The notes below the pieces were generated by a model. It was not told the DNA's origin, searched no databases, and saw only the letters and a list, made by a program, of their open reading frames with translations. The position numbers were made by a program, and so were the translations under genes. From NCBI GenBank assembly GCA_033763895.1, contig JANRJQ010000004.1:895074-959073 (forward strand): a stretch of DNA of 64,000 bases, read 5' to 3'. Below are positions 36,568 to 45,858 of this stretch, in pieces. This DNA is from Chloroherpetonaceae bacterium. Its GTDB lineage: Bacteria; Bacteroidota; Chlorobiia; Chlorobiales; Thermochlorobacteraceae. The first letter of the stretch is position 1, and every line of letters starts with the position of its first letter.

Positions 36568-37260
36568 ATGCCATTACTTCGCATTCCTTTTCCTTCAGAT
36601 TTAGCAAAACGTCTGTTGTTCCTCATAATCATCTTGCTTTTTGCTGGTCAGAATTTTCTTTTTGGACAAGTGTCGAATTCTATACCGGAAAATGTTCCTG
36701 AAGTGACGCATTTTACAACGCGACGTCTTGAGAGTCAATCATCCGGAATGAAAGTTTTGGCGGGTTGGGCGGCGGTCTCAATTGCAAGCGGGGTGGCCTT
36801 ATCACTGAATTCTTCCTCAAAGGCAAAATATGCAGGTTATCAAGCTGTTGGGTGGGGCGCAGTGAATGCCGCGATTGCGGGATTCGCGCTATATGGGATT
36901 GGGCAAGATTTCGCGGGGCTTGATTCGATTTCAAATTCTTCATCGGCTTTGCTAAGTGAGTTGAACGAGGAGCATTCCTTTTCAAAAGTTCTTTTAGTGA
37001 ATCTTGGGCTTGATGTTGGGTATATGGGTGTAGGCATTACCTTAATGGCACTATCGCGAAATCGGAAAAATGAAGACGCGCTATTTGGCAGTGGAATTGG
37101 CGTTTTGATTCAAGGTGCTTTTCTTTTGGGGTTCGACTTGTGGCAATTTTTGCTTTCGACTTCTCGTCATGCTCCGCTTGAAGACGCACTTCGCACGCGC
37201 TTGGTTTTCACGCCCTCGCCGATTCATGACTTAGGGGTGCTCATTTCCTTTTCTTTTTAA
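36568..37260 (+). CDS. Hypothetical membrane protein
   Basis: A 230-residue protein with an N-terminal hydrophobic segment ending in NFLFGQ, probably a signal peptide, and three or four further hydrophobic helices: GWAAVSIASGVALSL, VGWGAVNAAIAGFALYG, VLLVNLGLDVGYMGVGITLM and GSGIGVLIQGAFLLGFDLWQ. I do not recognise a family with certainty, though it resembles small uncharacterised membrane proteins of Bacteroidota. No catalytic motif is visible. It stands alone on the plus strand between leucine dehydrogenase and a divergent set of minus-strand genes. Confidence 0.65.
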   Translation: MPLLRIPFPSDLAKRLLFLIIILLFAGQNFLFGQVSNSIPENVPEVTHFTTRRLESQSSGMKVLAGWAAVSIASGVALSLNSSSKAKYAGYQAVGWGAVNAAIAGFALYGIGQDFAGLDSISNSSSALLSELNEEHSFSKVLLVNLGLDVGYMGVGITLMALSRNRKNEDALFGSGIGVLIQGAFLLGFDLWQFLLSTSRHAPLEDALRTRLVFTPSPIHDLGVLISFSF

Positions 37261-37282
37261 TTGTGACTGCTTGAACGGAAAC

Positions 37283-37311
37283 AAAAAAACCCTTGCAGGA
37301 TGGCAAGGGTT
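37283..37311 (-). terminator. Rho-independent terminator, leftward
   Basis: A 9-bp stem (37288-37296 with 37303-37311) with a seven-T run on the minus strand. It serves the membrane protein gene at 37399-38172; on the plus strand it lacks a U-run. Confidence 0.8.
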
Positions 37312-37398
37312 AAATTCTAAGGTGCCGATTATGTTTTGAATAAAGTTCGCCTAAAGTGCGTTGCTGATTCAAGGTGCTTTAAGTGTACTTTTTGAATA

Positions 37399-38172
37399 TC
37401 AATTGTGACTAAAACCGCCGAACATCCCATTTCGGCCAATCCCTCTCGGCGCATACACACGATTGGGAGGCGACTGTCTTTTTGGATGTTGATCTCTTGA
37501 ATGATTTATTCTCTCCTCCAATTTTTCCGCTTCGCTTTCTTCATTAGACGCGGCTTTGTTTCCATCGTTACTTTCTTCTTCTGTTTGCATCGCAGAGAGC
37601 CTTGCAACAGCCAAAAGTGATTGCGTAACTCCCAAGAACCCGCCAAAAAATGCGCCACCCATAATAATAAAAAACGCTCTTTCAGGTTCGGAATTTACTC
37701 CCACACCGGTACCATAGATAGCATCGATAACATCTTTATAGATGCCGTAGGGATGAATTAACTTTGTGAATACAGAGGCAATAACCCCTGAAACTCCTCC
37801 CGAAAACCCGTGAATCAGCAAGCTAAAAATTGATTCTCCGTAGTTTCGAATTAACACCCTTTGGATAGAAAAGTAAAGGGAGCCAAAAATGATTCCGAAA
37901 ACTGACCCGAATTGAATTGATATGGCTTTACCGCTTAGTGCAAATGCAGCAACGGAGCAAATGATGGCAAAGGTTAGGGCATAAAATACAGCCGGACGAG
38001 CTTGATACCACATTGCTTGTGGGGTTCGCTCAGTCCCTAAAATAATGCTGGCTGATATATCATTGTTGTTTAGGCGGAAACCCGAAAATTTTCGTCTGAT
38101 CGGTTTGGGCGACGCGGTTGGGTTTTGATTAAATGTTTCTCCAGCTTGGTCGTTTTGATTTGCTTTGTTCAT
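37399..38172 (-). CDS. Hypothetical membrane protein
   Basis: A 257-residue membrane protein of unknown family. Residues 1-55 are polar and soluble; then come about four hydrophobic helices: AVFYALTFAIICSVAAFAL, GSVFGIIFGSLYFSI, FSLLIHGFSGGVSGVIASVF and FFIIMGGAFFGGFLGVTQSL. The C-terminal ~55 residues are charged (EEESNDGNKAASNEESEAEK) and end in RGIGRNGMFGGFSHN. The ATG at 38172 was chosen over an in-frame TTG three codons upstream. It has its own terminator and is probably transcribed alone or with the stomatin pair upstream. Confidence 0.65.
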   Translation of the reverse strand: MNKANQNDQAGETFNQNPTASPKPIRRKFSGFRLNNNDISASIILGTERTPQAMWYQARPAVFYALTFAIICSVAAFALSGKAISIQFGSVFGIIFGSLYFSIQRVLIRNYGESIFSLLIHGFSGGVSGVIASVFTKLIHPYGIYKDVIDAIYGTGVGVNSEPERAFFIIMGGAFFGGFLGVTQSLLAVARLSAMQTEEESNDGNKAASNEESEAEKLEERINHSRDQHPKRQSPPNRVYAPRGIGRNGMFGGFSHN

Positions 38173-38295
38173 GAAGGGCAAAATCGCAATTACAATTATT
38201 CATTTCATCACTTCTTATGACTACACATTAAGAGAACCCCAAAAGCGGCTTGGTCGTTTTAGTCGAATTAATTTTTTTTCAAAAGATCTATAAAC

Positions 38296-38327
38296 AGTGA
38301 AGAAGCGCTCTTTGGCGCTTCTTCACT
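38296..38327 (-). terminator. Long perfect hairpin after the stomatin gene, possible terminator
   Basis: A 13-bp perfect stem (38296-38308 with 38315-38327) with a 6-base loop. It lies about 30 bases beyond the stomatin stop codon but has no clear U-run, so termination is not certain. Confidence 0.5.
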
Positions 38328-38354
38328 TACAAAAAAATTCTGTGAACCTAGTGA

Positions 38355-39377
38355 TTAAGGTTTTTTCGGTTCGTTTCCAAAGAGCTCTTTTATCCCTGAA
38401 AGAGAGCCTAAAATTCCAGTTGCTTCATAAGGCAAGTAAATCACCTTGTTGTCTTTTCCGCTCACCATTTCTTTCATTGCTTCGATGTAACGGACGGCAA
38501 TGAGATAATTACCCGGGTTACTGGATTTAGAGATGGCCTCGGTCACCAAACGAATCGCTTCAGCTTCGGCTTGGGCGGTTCGGATTCGCGCGGTGGCGTC
38601 CCCCTCGGCTTTTTTAATGCGGGCTTCGGCTTCACCTTCTGCACGGAGAATATTGGAGCGTTTATCCCCTTCCGCTTTATTGATTTGAGATTCGCGTTCG
38701 CCCTCGGCTTCTAATATGCTTGATTTCTTTTGTGCTTCGGCGTTTAAGATTGCGGCACGGCGTTCACGCTCGGCGCGCATTTGTTTTTCCATTGCGTCTT
38801 GAATATCACGCGGCGGAACAATGTCTTGAAGTTCAACGCGGTTAATTTTTACACCCCATTTATTGGTGGCATCATCGAGAATAATTCTGAGTTTTCCGTT
38901 GATGGTATCGCGTGAAGTGAGGGTTTCGTCAAGGTCTAATTCACCGATGACATTGCGCAGCGTGGTTTGCGTGATTTTCTGAATGGCATCGGGAAGGTTG
39001 CCGATTTCGTATGTAGCCTTAACGGGGTCAATAATTTGAAAATACACGAGAGCGTTGATTTCCATTGTCACATTGTCTTTGGTAATGACATTTTGCTTCG
39101 GGAAATCGTAAAGCGTTTCTCGCATATCGATTTTACTCGTTCGACTTGAGATATAAACTGTGCGACCGGCGGGGTCGGTTCGGGTATATCGCCATTCTAT
39201 TTCGCGGGGTTTATCAATAATTGGAACAATGATATTGATACCACTTTCAAGTGTTTTGTGGTAACGACCTAAACGCTCGACAATGGTTACCTCGGCTTGC
39301 TGAATAATTCGCACACCTTTCGAAATCAGAATAATCACAAAAAGGGCAACAAGCCCTAAGAAAATAAGAAATCCCAT
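38355..39377 (-). CDS. Stomatin/SPFH (band 7) protein
   Basis: A 340-residue membrane-anchored protein of the prokaryotic stomatin (QmcA-like) group. One N-terminal helix (FLIFLGLVALFVIILI) is followed by the SPFH domain (VTIVERLGRYHKTLESGINI, NVTMEINALVYFQIIDP, GELDLDETLTSRDTIN), then a long charged coiled coil rich in Ala and Glu (AEAQKKSSILEAEGERES and similar repeats), and a short C-terminal domain. Such proteins assemble into ring-like cages in membrane microdomains and affect membrane protein turnover. Its partner NfeD is encoded 61 bases upstream, as is usual, so both form one operon. Confidence 0.92.
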   Translation of the reverse strand: MGFLIFLGLVALFVIILISKGVRIIQQAEVTIVERLGRYHKTLESGINIIVPIIDKPREIEWRYTRTDPAGRTVYISSRTSKIDMRETLYDFPKQNVITKDNVTMEINALVYFQIIDPVKATYEIGNLPDAIQKITQTTLRNVIGELDLDETLTSRDTINGKLRIILDDATNKWGVKINRVELQDIVPPRDIQDAMEKQMRAERERRAAILNAEAQKKSSILEAEGERESQINKAEGDKRSNILRAEGEAEARIKKAEGDATARIRTAQAEAEAIRLVTEAISKSSNPGNYLIAVRYIEAMKEMVSGKDNKVIYLPYEATGILGSLSGIKELFGNEPKKP

Positions 39378-39438
39378 ATCGGTTGTGTTTTTTAGTTATT
39401 GTAAAAGATTGCCAACAGAATCGTGTGAAGAAACTCTC

Positions 39439-39894
39439 TTAAAGGGTGTTCTTTTCTTCAACAATCAAAGTGACACCCTCGACGCGTTTAATTTCAACAA
39501 TGGATCCCTCATGAATAGGATTACCGGTTAAAGATGAGGCTTTCCAATCTTCTCCGCCCAAAATTTTTACCCTTCCAACACCGGATTCGTTTTGAATGGA
39601 TTCAATCACTTTGGCATCTTTCCCGATTATTGCATTGACACCAGTCTGAATGGTCGGTTTTGAATGATAGAAATATTTTTTTGCGATTGGGCGCAGCGTA
39701 GCAAAAGTGACCAAGGAGACTGCCGCGAAAACAAATAACTGAAAACCAATTCCAAGTCCGATCATTTGGCAAAAACCGGCCGCAAAAGCTGCAATACTGA
39801 AACTGGCCAATACAAAGCCGGGAGTTACAATTTCAATAATTAGAAGTATGACGGCTGCAATAAACCAATAGTTATCAATTGTATTCCAATCCAT
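39439..39894 (-). CDS. NfeD-family membrane protein
   Basis: A 151-residue short-type NfeD protein with several hydrophobic helices in the first ~70 residues (YWFIAAVILLIIEIVTPGF, IAAFAAGFCQMIGLG, FVFAAVSLVTFATLRP) and a C-terminal OB-fold soluble domain (NAIIGKDAKVIESIQNES, GRVKILGGEDWKA, GSIVEIKRVEGVTLIVE). NfeD proteins associate with stomatins, and the stomatin gene follows. The ClpP-class protease domain of long NfeD forms is absent. Confidence 0.9.
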   Translation of the reverse strand: MDWNTIDNYWFIAAVILLIIEIVTPGFVLASFSIAAFAAGFCQMIGLGIGFQLFVFAAVSLVTFATLRPIAKKYFYHSKPTIQTGVNAIIGKDAKVIESIQNESGVGRVKILGGEDWKASSLTGNPIHEGSIVEIKRVEGVTLIVEEKNTL

Positions 39895-39990
39895 ACATTA
39901 ACAGTTTTAAGTCATTTGCGAGTAGAATTTCTAAAAGATTAAATTTCATACGGAATTTAGAGAGTTTTTATTCAATTTTAGCTAATCGCT

Positions 39991-41406
39991 TTATGGAATT
40001 GTGATTCTGAATTTCTCGAGCCTTCTGTAAAGGGCTGCGCGCGAGATACCTAACGATTCCGCAATTCTTGAAATATTCCCATTATGCTCTTCGATTGCCC
40101 TTTCTATCATTGTGCGTTCCATTTCGTCAAGTGTCATTGTTCCAAGTGTTGGAAATCCTGAACCGGAGGGTATTGAGTCGGTAAGAAGCGACTGCACTCG
40201 AATAAAATCTTGCTCTGAAATTTCGGGTGATGTGGCAAGAAGTGCCACGCGTTCAATGGCATGCCTTAATTCGCGCACATTGCCTTTCCACGGCTGCTCT
40301 TTCAAGAAGCGAATTGCGCCTGCGGTAAAGGATAAATTTTTCTTTTCCTTGCTATCGAAAGAGGTGTGATAGAGGTGCGAGGCATGACGGAGATAGTATT
40401 CCGCTATCGCCGAAATATCTGCAACTCTTTCCCTCAGCGGCGGAATCATCACTGTGATGAGATTAAGGCGGTAGAATAAATCTTCTCGAAATTTTCCCTC
40501 GGCAATGAGCGATTGAAGGTTTCGATGGGTGGCGGCTACGATACGCACATTCACACTTTGGGTTTTGCTGGAGCCCAAAGGTTCAAAGGTTCGTTCTTGA
40601 ATGACGCGAAGGAGTTTGACTTGTGAAGCATAATCGAGATCCCCTATTTCATCTAGAAGAATGGTGCCGCCCGAAGCCATTTCGAATCGCCCCTTGCGAT
40701 CTTGCTTGGCATCGGTAAATGCGCCTTTTACATGCCCAAAGAGTTCAGATTCGAACAGTGCGTTAGGAATACTGCCCACATTGACTTTGACAAATGGACC
40801 TTTATGGCGATTTGAGTTTTTATGCAAGGCTTCTGCAAAGAGTTCTTTTCCGGTGCCGCTTTCGCCCAAAAGGAGAACGGGGGCATCTGTTTTTGCAACA
40901 CGACCAATAATTTCAAGCGCAGAGCAGATTTTGGGGCTTTCGCCGATGATCATACTGAAATCAAACTGATGATCAAGCGACTCTCGACTTAAATTCGACT
41001 CACCCTTTTTTTCAAAATCCACCTCTTTTAAACCTACTTGGGTTTCAATGCGATGCAGCACTTCTTCGTTTGTCCACGGTTTTGTAATAAAATCAGCTGC
41101 ACCCCATTGCATTCCTTTTACTGCTAAGGCGATCGATCCCCACGCTGTCATTAAGATTACCGGAAGCTCAGGATATTTTTTTTTAATCTCTCGAAGAAGA
41201 ATAAGCCCCTCTTCACCGTCGGTTCGACGGGTGAAGTTCATGTCTTGAATTACCACTTGAATTTTTTCTTTTTGAAGCACTTCAAGTGTTTCTTTTGGGT
41301 TTGCCGAGGAAAAGGCTTGGTAACCGCTTTGTTTTAGGAGCAGAGAGAGTGAAGCGACAACGGATGTGTCGTCGTCAGCAATAAGAATGGTCGTTGCTTT
41401 TTTCAT
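39991..41406 (-). CDS. Sigma-54-dependent response regulator, NtrC family
   Basis: A 471-residue transcription activator with three domains. The N-terminal receiver (about residues 1-125) has the acidic pocket LIADDD, the phospho-accepting Asp in VVIQDMNF and the Lys in FITKPW. The AAA+ domain follows with Walker A GESGTGKELF, Walker B LLDEIG and the sigma-54 loop, here GAFTDA in place of the usual GAFTGA. The C-terminal Fis-type helix-turn-helix is NISRIAESLGISRAALYRRL. No histidine kinase gene is adjacent, so the partner lies elsewhere. The ATG at 41406 was taken; a TTG eight codons upstream is the alternative. Targets are unknown. Confidence 0.93.
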   Translation of the reverse strand: MKKATTILIADDDTSVVASLSLLLKQSGYQAFSSANPKETLEVLQKEKIQVVIQDMNFTRRTDGEEGLILLREIKKKYPELPVILMTAWGSIALAVKGMQWGAADFITKPWTNEEVLHRIETQVGLKEVDFEKKGESNLSRESLDHQFDFSMIIGESPKICSALEIIGRVAKTDAPVLLLGESGTGKELFAEALHKNSNRHKGPFVKVNVGSIPNALFESELFGHVKGAFTDAKQDRKGRFEMASGGTILLDEIGDLDYASQVKLLRVIQERTFEPLGSSKTQSVNVRIVAATHRNLQSLIAEGKFREDLFYRLNLITVMIPPLRERVADISAIAEYYLRHASHLYHTSFDSKEKKNLSFTAGAIRFLKEQPWKGNVRELRHAIERVALLATSPEISEQDFIRVQSLLTDSIPSGSGFPTLGTMTLDEMERTMIERAIEEHNGNISRIAESLGISRAALYRRLEKFRITIP

Positions 41407-41428
41407 ATTTATCACACTCAATAAAAAC

Positions 41429-41466
41429 AAAAAAACCCGTTCGCCCTACTGAGCAAACGGGTTTTT
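41429..41466 (-). terminator. Rho-independent terminator, leftward
   Basis: On the minus strand a 14-bp stem with one G-U pair (41453-41466 with 41431-41444) and a seven-T run. It ends the transcript of the TonB-C-like protein just before the response regulator start. Confidence 0.85.
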
Positions 41467-41493
41467 ACAACCAACGAAATGATGCGTCATAAA

Positions 41494-41925
41494 TTATTCA
41501 GCCGATATTTCTTCACCGCGGCTTTCGATACGAACAGATTTTTTGGTGTAAGTAAATTTAATTTTTACGCTTTTTGGCATGTCATCATCGCTGAAGAATG
41601 ATGCCACGTTTGCACCGGTCAGTTCATTTCGAACACTCTCATTGAAGACAGCATATTGCGAAGGTTCAAGGATAACGACTTCGTTGATTTCCCCATCGGC
41701 GTTTATTTTAAGTTCTGCCAGAACGCTTCCTTGTAGCCCGAGCCTGCGAGCGACTTCCGGGAAACTCATTTTTGCCCGAAGATTCTTCGCTAAGGTTGAT
41801 TCCCCTTCTCGAGCGTGTTCTGAATTAATCACTCCACTTTTGAGGGAGTTTTTTTCGTTTGCTGTGGCTTCGGTTGCAAACATTGCTGCGCCTAAGAGTA
41901 GGCTAAAGATGAGTTGTCTTTTCAT
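41494..41925 (-). CDS. Exported TonB C-terminal-like protein
   Basis: A 143-residue exported protein. The ATG at 41925 starts a signal peptide (MKRQLIFSLLLGAAMFATEA). After ~25 polar residues comes a TonB/TolA C-terminal-like fold: NLRAKMSFPEVARRLGLQGS, VLAELKINADGEINEVVILE and FNESVRNEL. Unlike true TonB it lacks a membrane anchor and proline-rich span, so it is a free periplasmic domain. It is its own short transcription unit with a strong terminator. Its partner is not visible. A TTG six codons upstream is another possible start. Confidence 0.75.
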   Translation of the reverse strand: MKRQLIFSLLLGAAMFATEATANEKNSLKSGVINSEHAREGESTLAKNLRAKMSFPEVARRLGLQGSVLAELKINADGEINEVVILEPSQYAVFNESVRNELTGANVASFFSDDDMPKSVKIKFTYTKKSVRIESRGEEISAE

Positions 41926-41983
41926 ACGATGTTGTCCTTTCAAATTAAGTTATCAGTGTTTGATGATGTACAGAAAAAAAAAT

Positions 41984-43636
41984 TCATTTTGTGAGAACCA
42001 TTTTTTTGCTCAAAGTTCTGTTTTCTACTTGCAACCTGTAGAAATATGCGCCACTTGATAATCCTCGTTTTGAAGCATCAAATTGAACCTGATGAGTCCC
42101 CGCCTGTTTGAAGCCATTTGTCAGTGTCGCGACTTCACGACCCAAGGCATCAAAGACTTTCAAGCTTACAGGCGCTGCCTTGGAAAGCCGATATGAAATC
42201 GTTGTGCTTGGGTTGAACGGGTTCGGATAATTTTGAACCAGTTCAAATCCATTGATTTCATTCTCATTGCTTGGTGTTCTAAGTGGTGAAACGCTATACC
42301 TTGCAATCATTGTCCGCGTGCTGTTATGGCCTACTTGGATGATTTTTTTATCGGTCTGAACAAGAAAATCATTCGCATATTCGCTCGCACCAAAATTTGT
42401 AGTGATGACACCCGAATTGCCGAAGGATTCATCGAGATTTCCATCTTCGTTAATTTGATAGAGAAACCAATCAAGCCCGAATGAGCCACTTACATGTCCC
42501 CCAATCATTAGCTTATTTCCGTTTCGTCTTAATTTCTGCGGATAAAAATTTGACCAGTTTGTGTTGTTCTCCAAAAATTTTCTACCCGAGTTTCCAAAGT
42601 TTTCATTGAGTTCGCCATTTGGTTTAAGCCTCATCATTCCGATACGAGAGGCAGTGGTTGAGAGCACATCACCGACAATGATCAGGTCGCCATTTTCTAA
42701 AATGACGGCACTTCGCCCAAATTCGTTTCCGTTTTCGAAGGGGAATCGCAAAGCGCCTGTTCCCGCTAACGATTCATCGAGCGTTCCATCTTCCTTAAAT
42801 CGCACGACAGCATAATCGGCATTGCCATTAATGGTACTCGATCCTATGACAGTAATTTTTAATTGCCCTTCAACCTGATGCACCAATACTTTGCGCGCCA
42901 CATCATCGAATCCTCCGAAGCCATAGACGGCTCTGCCATCGCTACTAAATGTTTCATCTAAATCACCCTTTGAAGTAAGGCGAACGACACAAAAGATTTC
43001 GTTGAGAAAAGTTGGTGTACCTCCAGCGACTACAATTTTACCATCGGGTTGAATGGCCATACTGCGTGCTTCATGCGTCAGGTCAGATTGATTAAGAATT
43101 ACGGCACCATTGCTCCCAAATGAGGAATCTAAAGTGCCATCGGGTTTAAGACGAAGCACCCCGAATTTATCGTTCATCTTTCCGGCAATCAGTATTTTAC
43201 CGTCAATATCTATGAGTATATCACGAGCAATGTCTTGCTCACCGAAGTTGAAAAAGACTTTTCCACCTGTTCCAAAGCTATTGTCAAACTCTCCGTTTGA
43301 AAGAAATCTACCAACAATGAGGTTAGAAGAGAATGATCCTGTGATGGTTTCACCAACGGCAACGATTTTTCCATCTGCTTGAACTGCCACCGCATAAAAA
43401 CGATCGTTGTTTCCAAACTGATGATACCCAACACCATTATTACCAAAGCTTAAATCGAGAAAGCTTTCATAGAATGACTTATTCGAATTGCCAATATGAT
43501 CGATGGCACGCCTTTGCGCCATCCCACGTGAAGAAAGCAGTAAAAGCAGCAAAGCAAAATGGGACAACATGCTTCGGAGTTGACTCAAACTTAGTAATCC
43601 TGATAATACTGAGTAATTTGTTAGACTATAATGCAT
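41984..43636 (-). CDS. T9SS-sorted delta-60 repeat protein
   Basis: A secreted protein of ~550 residues built of delta-60 repeats, each like FYAVAVQADGKIVAVGET, then VGRFLSNGEFDNSFG. At least six repeats can be read (for example LRLKPDGTLDSSFGSNG, VRLTSKGDLDETFSSDG, MRLKPNGELNENFGNSG and YQINEDGNLDESFGNSG), which should form a beta-propeller. The C-terminus has NYPNPFNPSTTISYR and ends SKKMVLTK, a T9SS type A sorting domain. Start choice is uncertain: ATG at 43636 is used, but the signal peptide proper (MLSHFALLLLLLSSRGMAQ) begins at 43570. The gene is flanked by a TonB-C-like gene and a kinase-like gene but is not clearly linked to either. Confidence 0.85.
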   Translation of the reverse strand: MHYSLTNYSVLSGLLSLSQLRSMLSHFALLLLLLSSRGMAQRRAIDHIGNSNKSFYESFLDLSFGNNGVGYHQFGNNDRFYAVAVQADGKIVAVGETITGSFSSNLIVGRFLSNGEFDNSFGTGGKVFFNFGEQDIARDILIDIDGKILIAGKMNDKFGVLRLKPDGTLDSSFGSNGAVILNQSDLTHEARSMAIQPDGKIVVAGGTPTFLNEIFCVVRLTSKGDLDETFSSDGRAVYGFGGFDDVARKVLVHQVEGQLKITVIGSSTINGNADYAVVRFKEDGTLDESLAGTGALRFPFENGNEFGRSAVILENGDLIIVGDVLSTTASRIGMMRLKPNGELNENFGNSGRKFLENNTNWSNFYPQKLRRNGNKLMIGGHVSGSFGLDWFLYQINEDGNLDESFGNSGVITTNFGASEYANDFLVQTDKKIIQVGHNSTRTMIARYSVSPLRTPSNENEINGFELVQNYPNPFNPSTTISYRLSKAAPVSLKVFDALGREVATLTNGFKQAGTHQVQFDASKRGLSSGAYFYRLQVENRTLSKKMVLTK

Positions 43637-43855
43637 GACTTTTTCAGTGTTCTTACTTTTACTTAATGATGTTTTCAAATTTTACTTTTAGTCTGAGAGA
43701 AACGGATATGTGAAATACTTTTTTTTCAGATTTTTACTTCACACATCTACTTTACGAAGGGAAATATTTTTAGGATTCAATTGAATTGTAAACTTCGTGT
43801 TAAAAGAGAATTTTTTTCTGTTGGTCTAAAGGCTTGTTAATATTGGGATTCGCGA

Positions 43856-44530
43856 CTAACAAGAATATTTTGAGTTGCCGATAAATAAATCTTCAGGTAA
43901 ATCTTCAAGGGTAAGGCCACCTGTATCTTTCATCCAAGCTGCAATGGATTCAACGGCGCGCTCAAGATTGTTATCGGAGATATCAACCGTAAGGCTTTGC
44001 AGTTTCGAGTTTTTCACGAGCTGGGTCAGAACTTCTTGCTCACGAACAAAGCGTGTGAGATCATCATATTGTTTTGGGTTACCTGAAACTTTCAACCGCT
44101 CTTTGCGCGCAGCTTCGAAGGACTCGGCAGTGCGTGTTAAAAAGATGAGTCTAAAATTCAGTCGTGAAAGCCGCTCTTCAAGCCATTGAAAATCGAGTTC
44201 GCGCTGGTGCTGAAGAAATTGAAACATCGCGGTAGAGAGATGAAACCGATCAACGATCCACGAGTAGTACCTAAGCTGCTCAAAGAGAGTCACCCAAGTG
44301 TTATAAGTTGCAATTGCTTTTGCTTCTTCATCCGGATTAAAATTGATTAGTCCTCTTCCCCAAGGCGTATTGGTGAAACCGCACCACTCTCCGGAAACAA
44401 CCGGATTGTGATAGCGGTATTTCCTCTTGCCCGTGACCTCAGGATGTTCATTAAGCTTGAAGGCAATATCTGTTTTGAAGGTTAGGCGCGTTCCTTCTAG
44501 AATAATTTTTGGAACAAGTTTATTTCCCAT
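43856..44530 (-). CDS. Nucleotide-kinase-like protein with altered P-loop
   Basis: A 224-residue cytoplasmic protein that resembles deoxynucleoside/thymidylate kinases. VPKIILEGTRLTFKTDIAFK occupies the place of the P-loop; the motif GxxxxGK[ST] is here G13-T-R-L-T-F18-K19-T20, with Phe instead of the last Gly. SWIVDRFHLSTAMFQ matches the DRxHxS motif, and LIFLTRTAESFEAARKERL the LID-like arginine segment. Activity is therefore uncertain. It is the last gene of the MacAB-like operon (38 bases after the second permease), which is an unusual partner. The closing residues are GNSKYSC. A nucleotide-sensing or signalling role is possible but unproven. Confidence 0.6.
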   Translation of the reverse strand: MGNKLVPKIILEGTRLTFKTDIAFKLNEHPEVTGKRKYRYHNPVVSGEWCGFTNTPWGRGLINFNPDEEAKAIATYNTWVTLFEQLRYYSWIVDRFHLSTAMFQFLQHQRELDFQWLEERLSRLNFRLIFLTRTAESFEAARKERLKVSGNPKQYDDLTRFVREQEVLTQLVKNSKLQSLTVDISDNNLERAVESIAAWMKDTGGLTLEDLPEDLFIGNSKYSC

Positions 44531-44567
44531 TTTGGTGACCTTCTGTACGATTAAGGATTTTATTTAA

Positions 44568-45830
44568 TTATTCATACCTCAAGGCTTCTGTCGGGGCAAC
44601 CGTTGTTGCGACACGGCTGGGATACAAAGCACATAGAAATGCAATTGCAAGTAGCACTACGCAGGATGCACCACACCCAACTAAATAATGTCTCCAACTT
44701 AAGCCTTCAATAAAACCAAGAAACGGGACATCGAGAATCGGGAATTGAAGAAATACAAAACTTCCAACTACAATTGCAAACACAGCGACCACAAGCAATT
44801 CAAGCAGAACCTGCGAGTAGATAAGATTTGCAGTACTTCCTACCGCCCGTCTTAAACCGATTTCTCGGGTTCTTCGCGCGACATTTTGCCAAACCACCCC
44901 AACAATTCCGAGCGAGATCATAAGAATGAGAAATCCTCCTACAATTGCGAAAGTGATCATTGGGGAAATGGTTTCTTTGAAGCGTTGATCATGATGAGCT
45001 TTCAAAGTTTCCGTGGCATAGGTCCAACCCGGTATAAGAGGTTCAAGTCTTTTTACCATTGCGGCTTCGAATTCACCGGTCATTTTATCGGCACGAACCC
45101 TTATGAAAAAGTTTTCAGGCGGGAACGCGAGCGTATCATTCGTGTTGACTCGGCTAAACGCAAAGTATTTGGTTTCATCAAATTCTCCTTGTTTACGAAA
45201 CGCATCGACAACGCCCACAATTCGATTTTGTTTACGAACCCGATTTGGGAATCGCTTTTGCCAGCGAGCAAGAATCTCAGGTGTTTCGTATCGAGGGAGA
45301 AGTTGTTTACCTATAGGGGATTCATCGCCATATAAGGCTTTGGCAAGAGCTTGATTGACCACAACCGGGTAATAGTCTAAGGCATCGTCCGCTTTTTCAT
45401 ACCAACGGCCTTCAATCACCCGAATGCCCATTGTTTCCGCATAGTTATCATCAACGCCCATTCGCTCCACCATCACCGGCTGGGCAAGGATTCCGCTGCT
45501 ATCTGAACTATTCCAATTCATGTTATGAAAAGGCGTCATTGAAGACATCGTAACGCTTTCAACGCCATCTATGGATTTCAATTCACGAATGAGGTTTTCA
45601 TATCCCTTGATCCGCTCCTCGGTCCATCGGTTTTCATTTGAATTGGTATTAATGGAGAGATGCCAAATATTTTCATAGCTAAATCCCAGCGGCTGCTTCC
45701 AGCGTTCATAGAGACTATAGCTTTGAGTTGCAATCATTGCAAGTACCATAAAGGCAAAGAAGAGTTCTATGCTCATCAGCACATTTTCTCTCTTGCGATT
45801 CCATACCAACTTGATCAGATGTTTAATCAT
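44568..45830 (-). CDS. MacB-like ABC transporter permease (second)
   Basis: A 420-residue membrane protein of the FtsX/MacB permease family. One helix near the start (MSIELFFAFMVLAMIATQS), a large extracytoplasmic MacB-periplasmic-core domain (~residues 45-280), then three C-terminal helices (ITFAIVGGFLILMISLGIVG, LLELLVVAVFAIVVGSF, YLVGCGASCVVLLAIAFLC), ending VAPTEALRYE. The RTREIGLRRAVGST segment marks the coupling helix. With the permease just upstream, the ATPase and the adaptor it should form a tripartite-type exporter; the cargo is unknown. Confidence 0.88.
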   Translation of the reverse strand: MIKHLIKLVWNRKRENVLMSIELFFAFMVLAMIATQSYSLYERWKQPLGFSYENIWHLSINTNSNENRWTEERIKGYENLIRELKSIDGVESVTMSSMTPFHNMNWNSSDSSGILAQPVMVERMGVDDNYAETMGIRVIEGRWYEKADDALDYYPVVVNQALAKALYGDESPIGKQLLPRYETPEILARWQKRFPNRVRKQNRIVGVVDAFRKQGEFDETKYFAFSRVNTNDTLAFPPENFFIRVRADKMTGEFEAAMVKRLEPLIPGWTYATETLKAHHDQRFKETISPMITFAIVGGFLILMISLGIVGVVWQNVARRTREIGLRRAVGSTANLIYSQVLLELLVVAVFAIVVGSFVFLQFPILDVPFLGFIEGLSWRHYLVGCGASCVVLLAIAFLCALYPSRVATTVAPTEALRYE

Positions 45831-45858
45831 TGTATTCTCCTTTTGTTTCTCATGTCAT

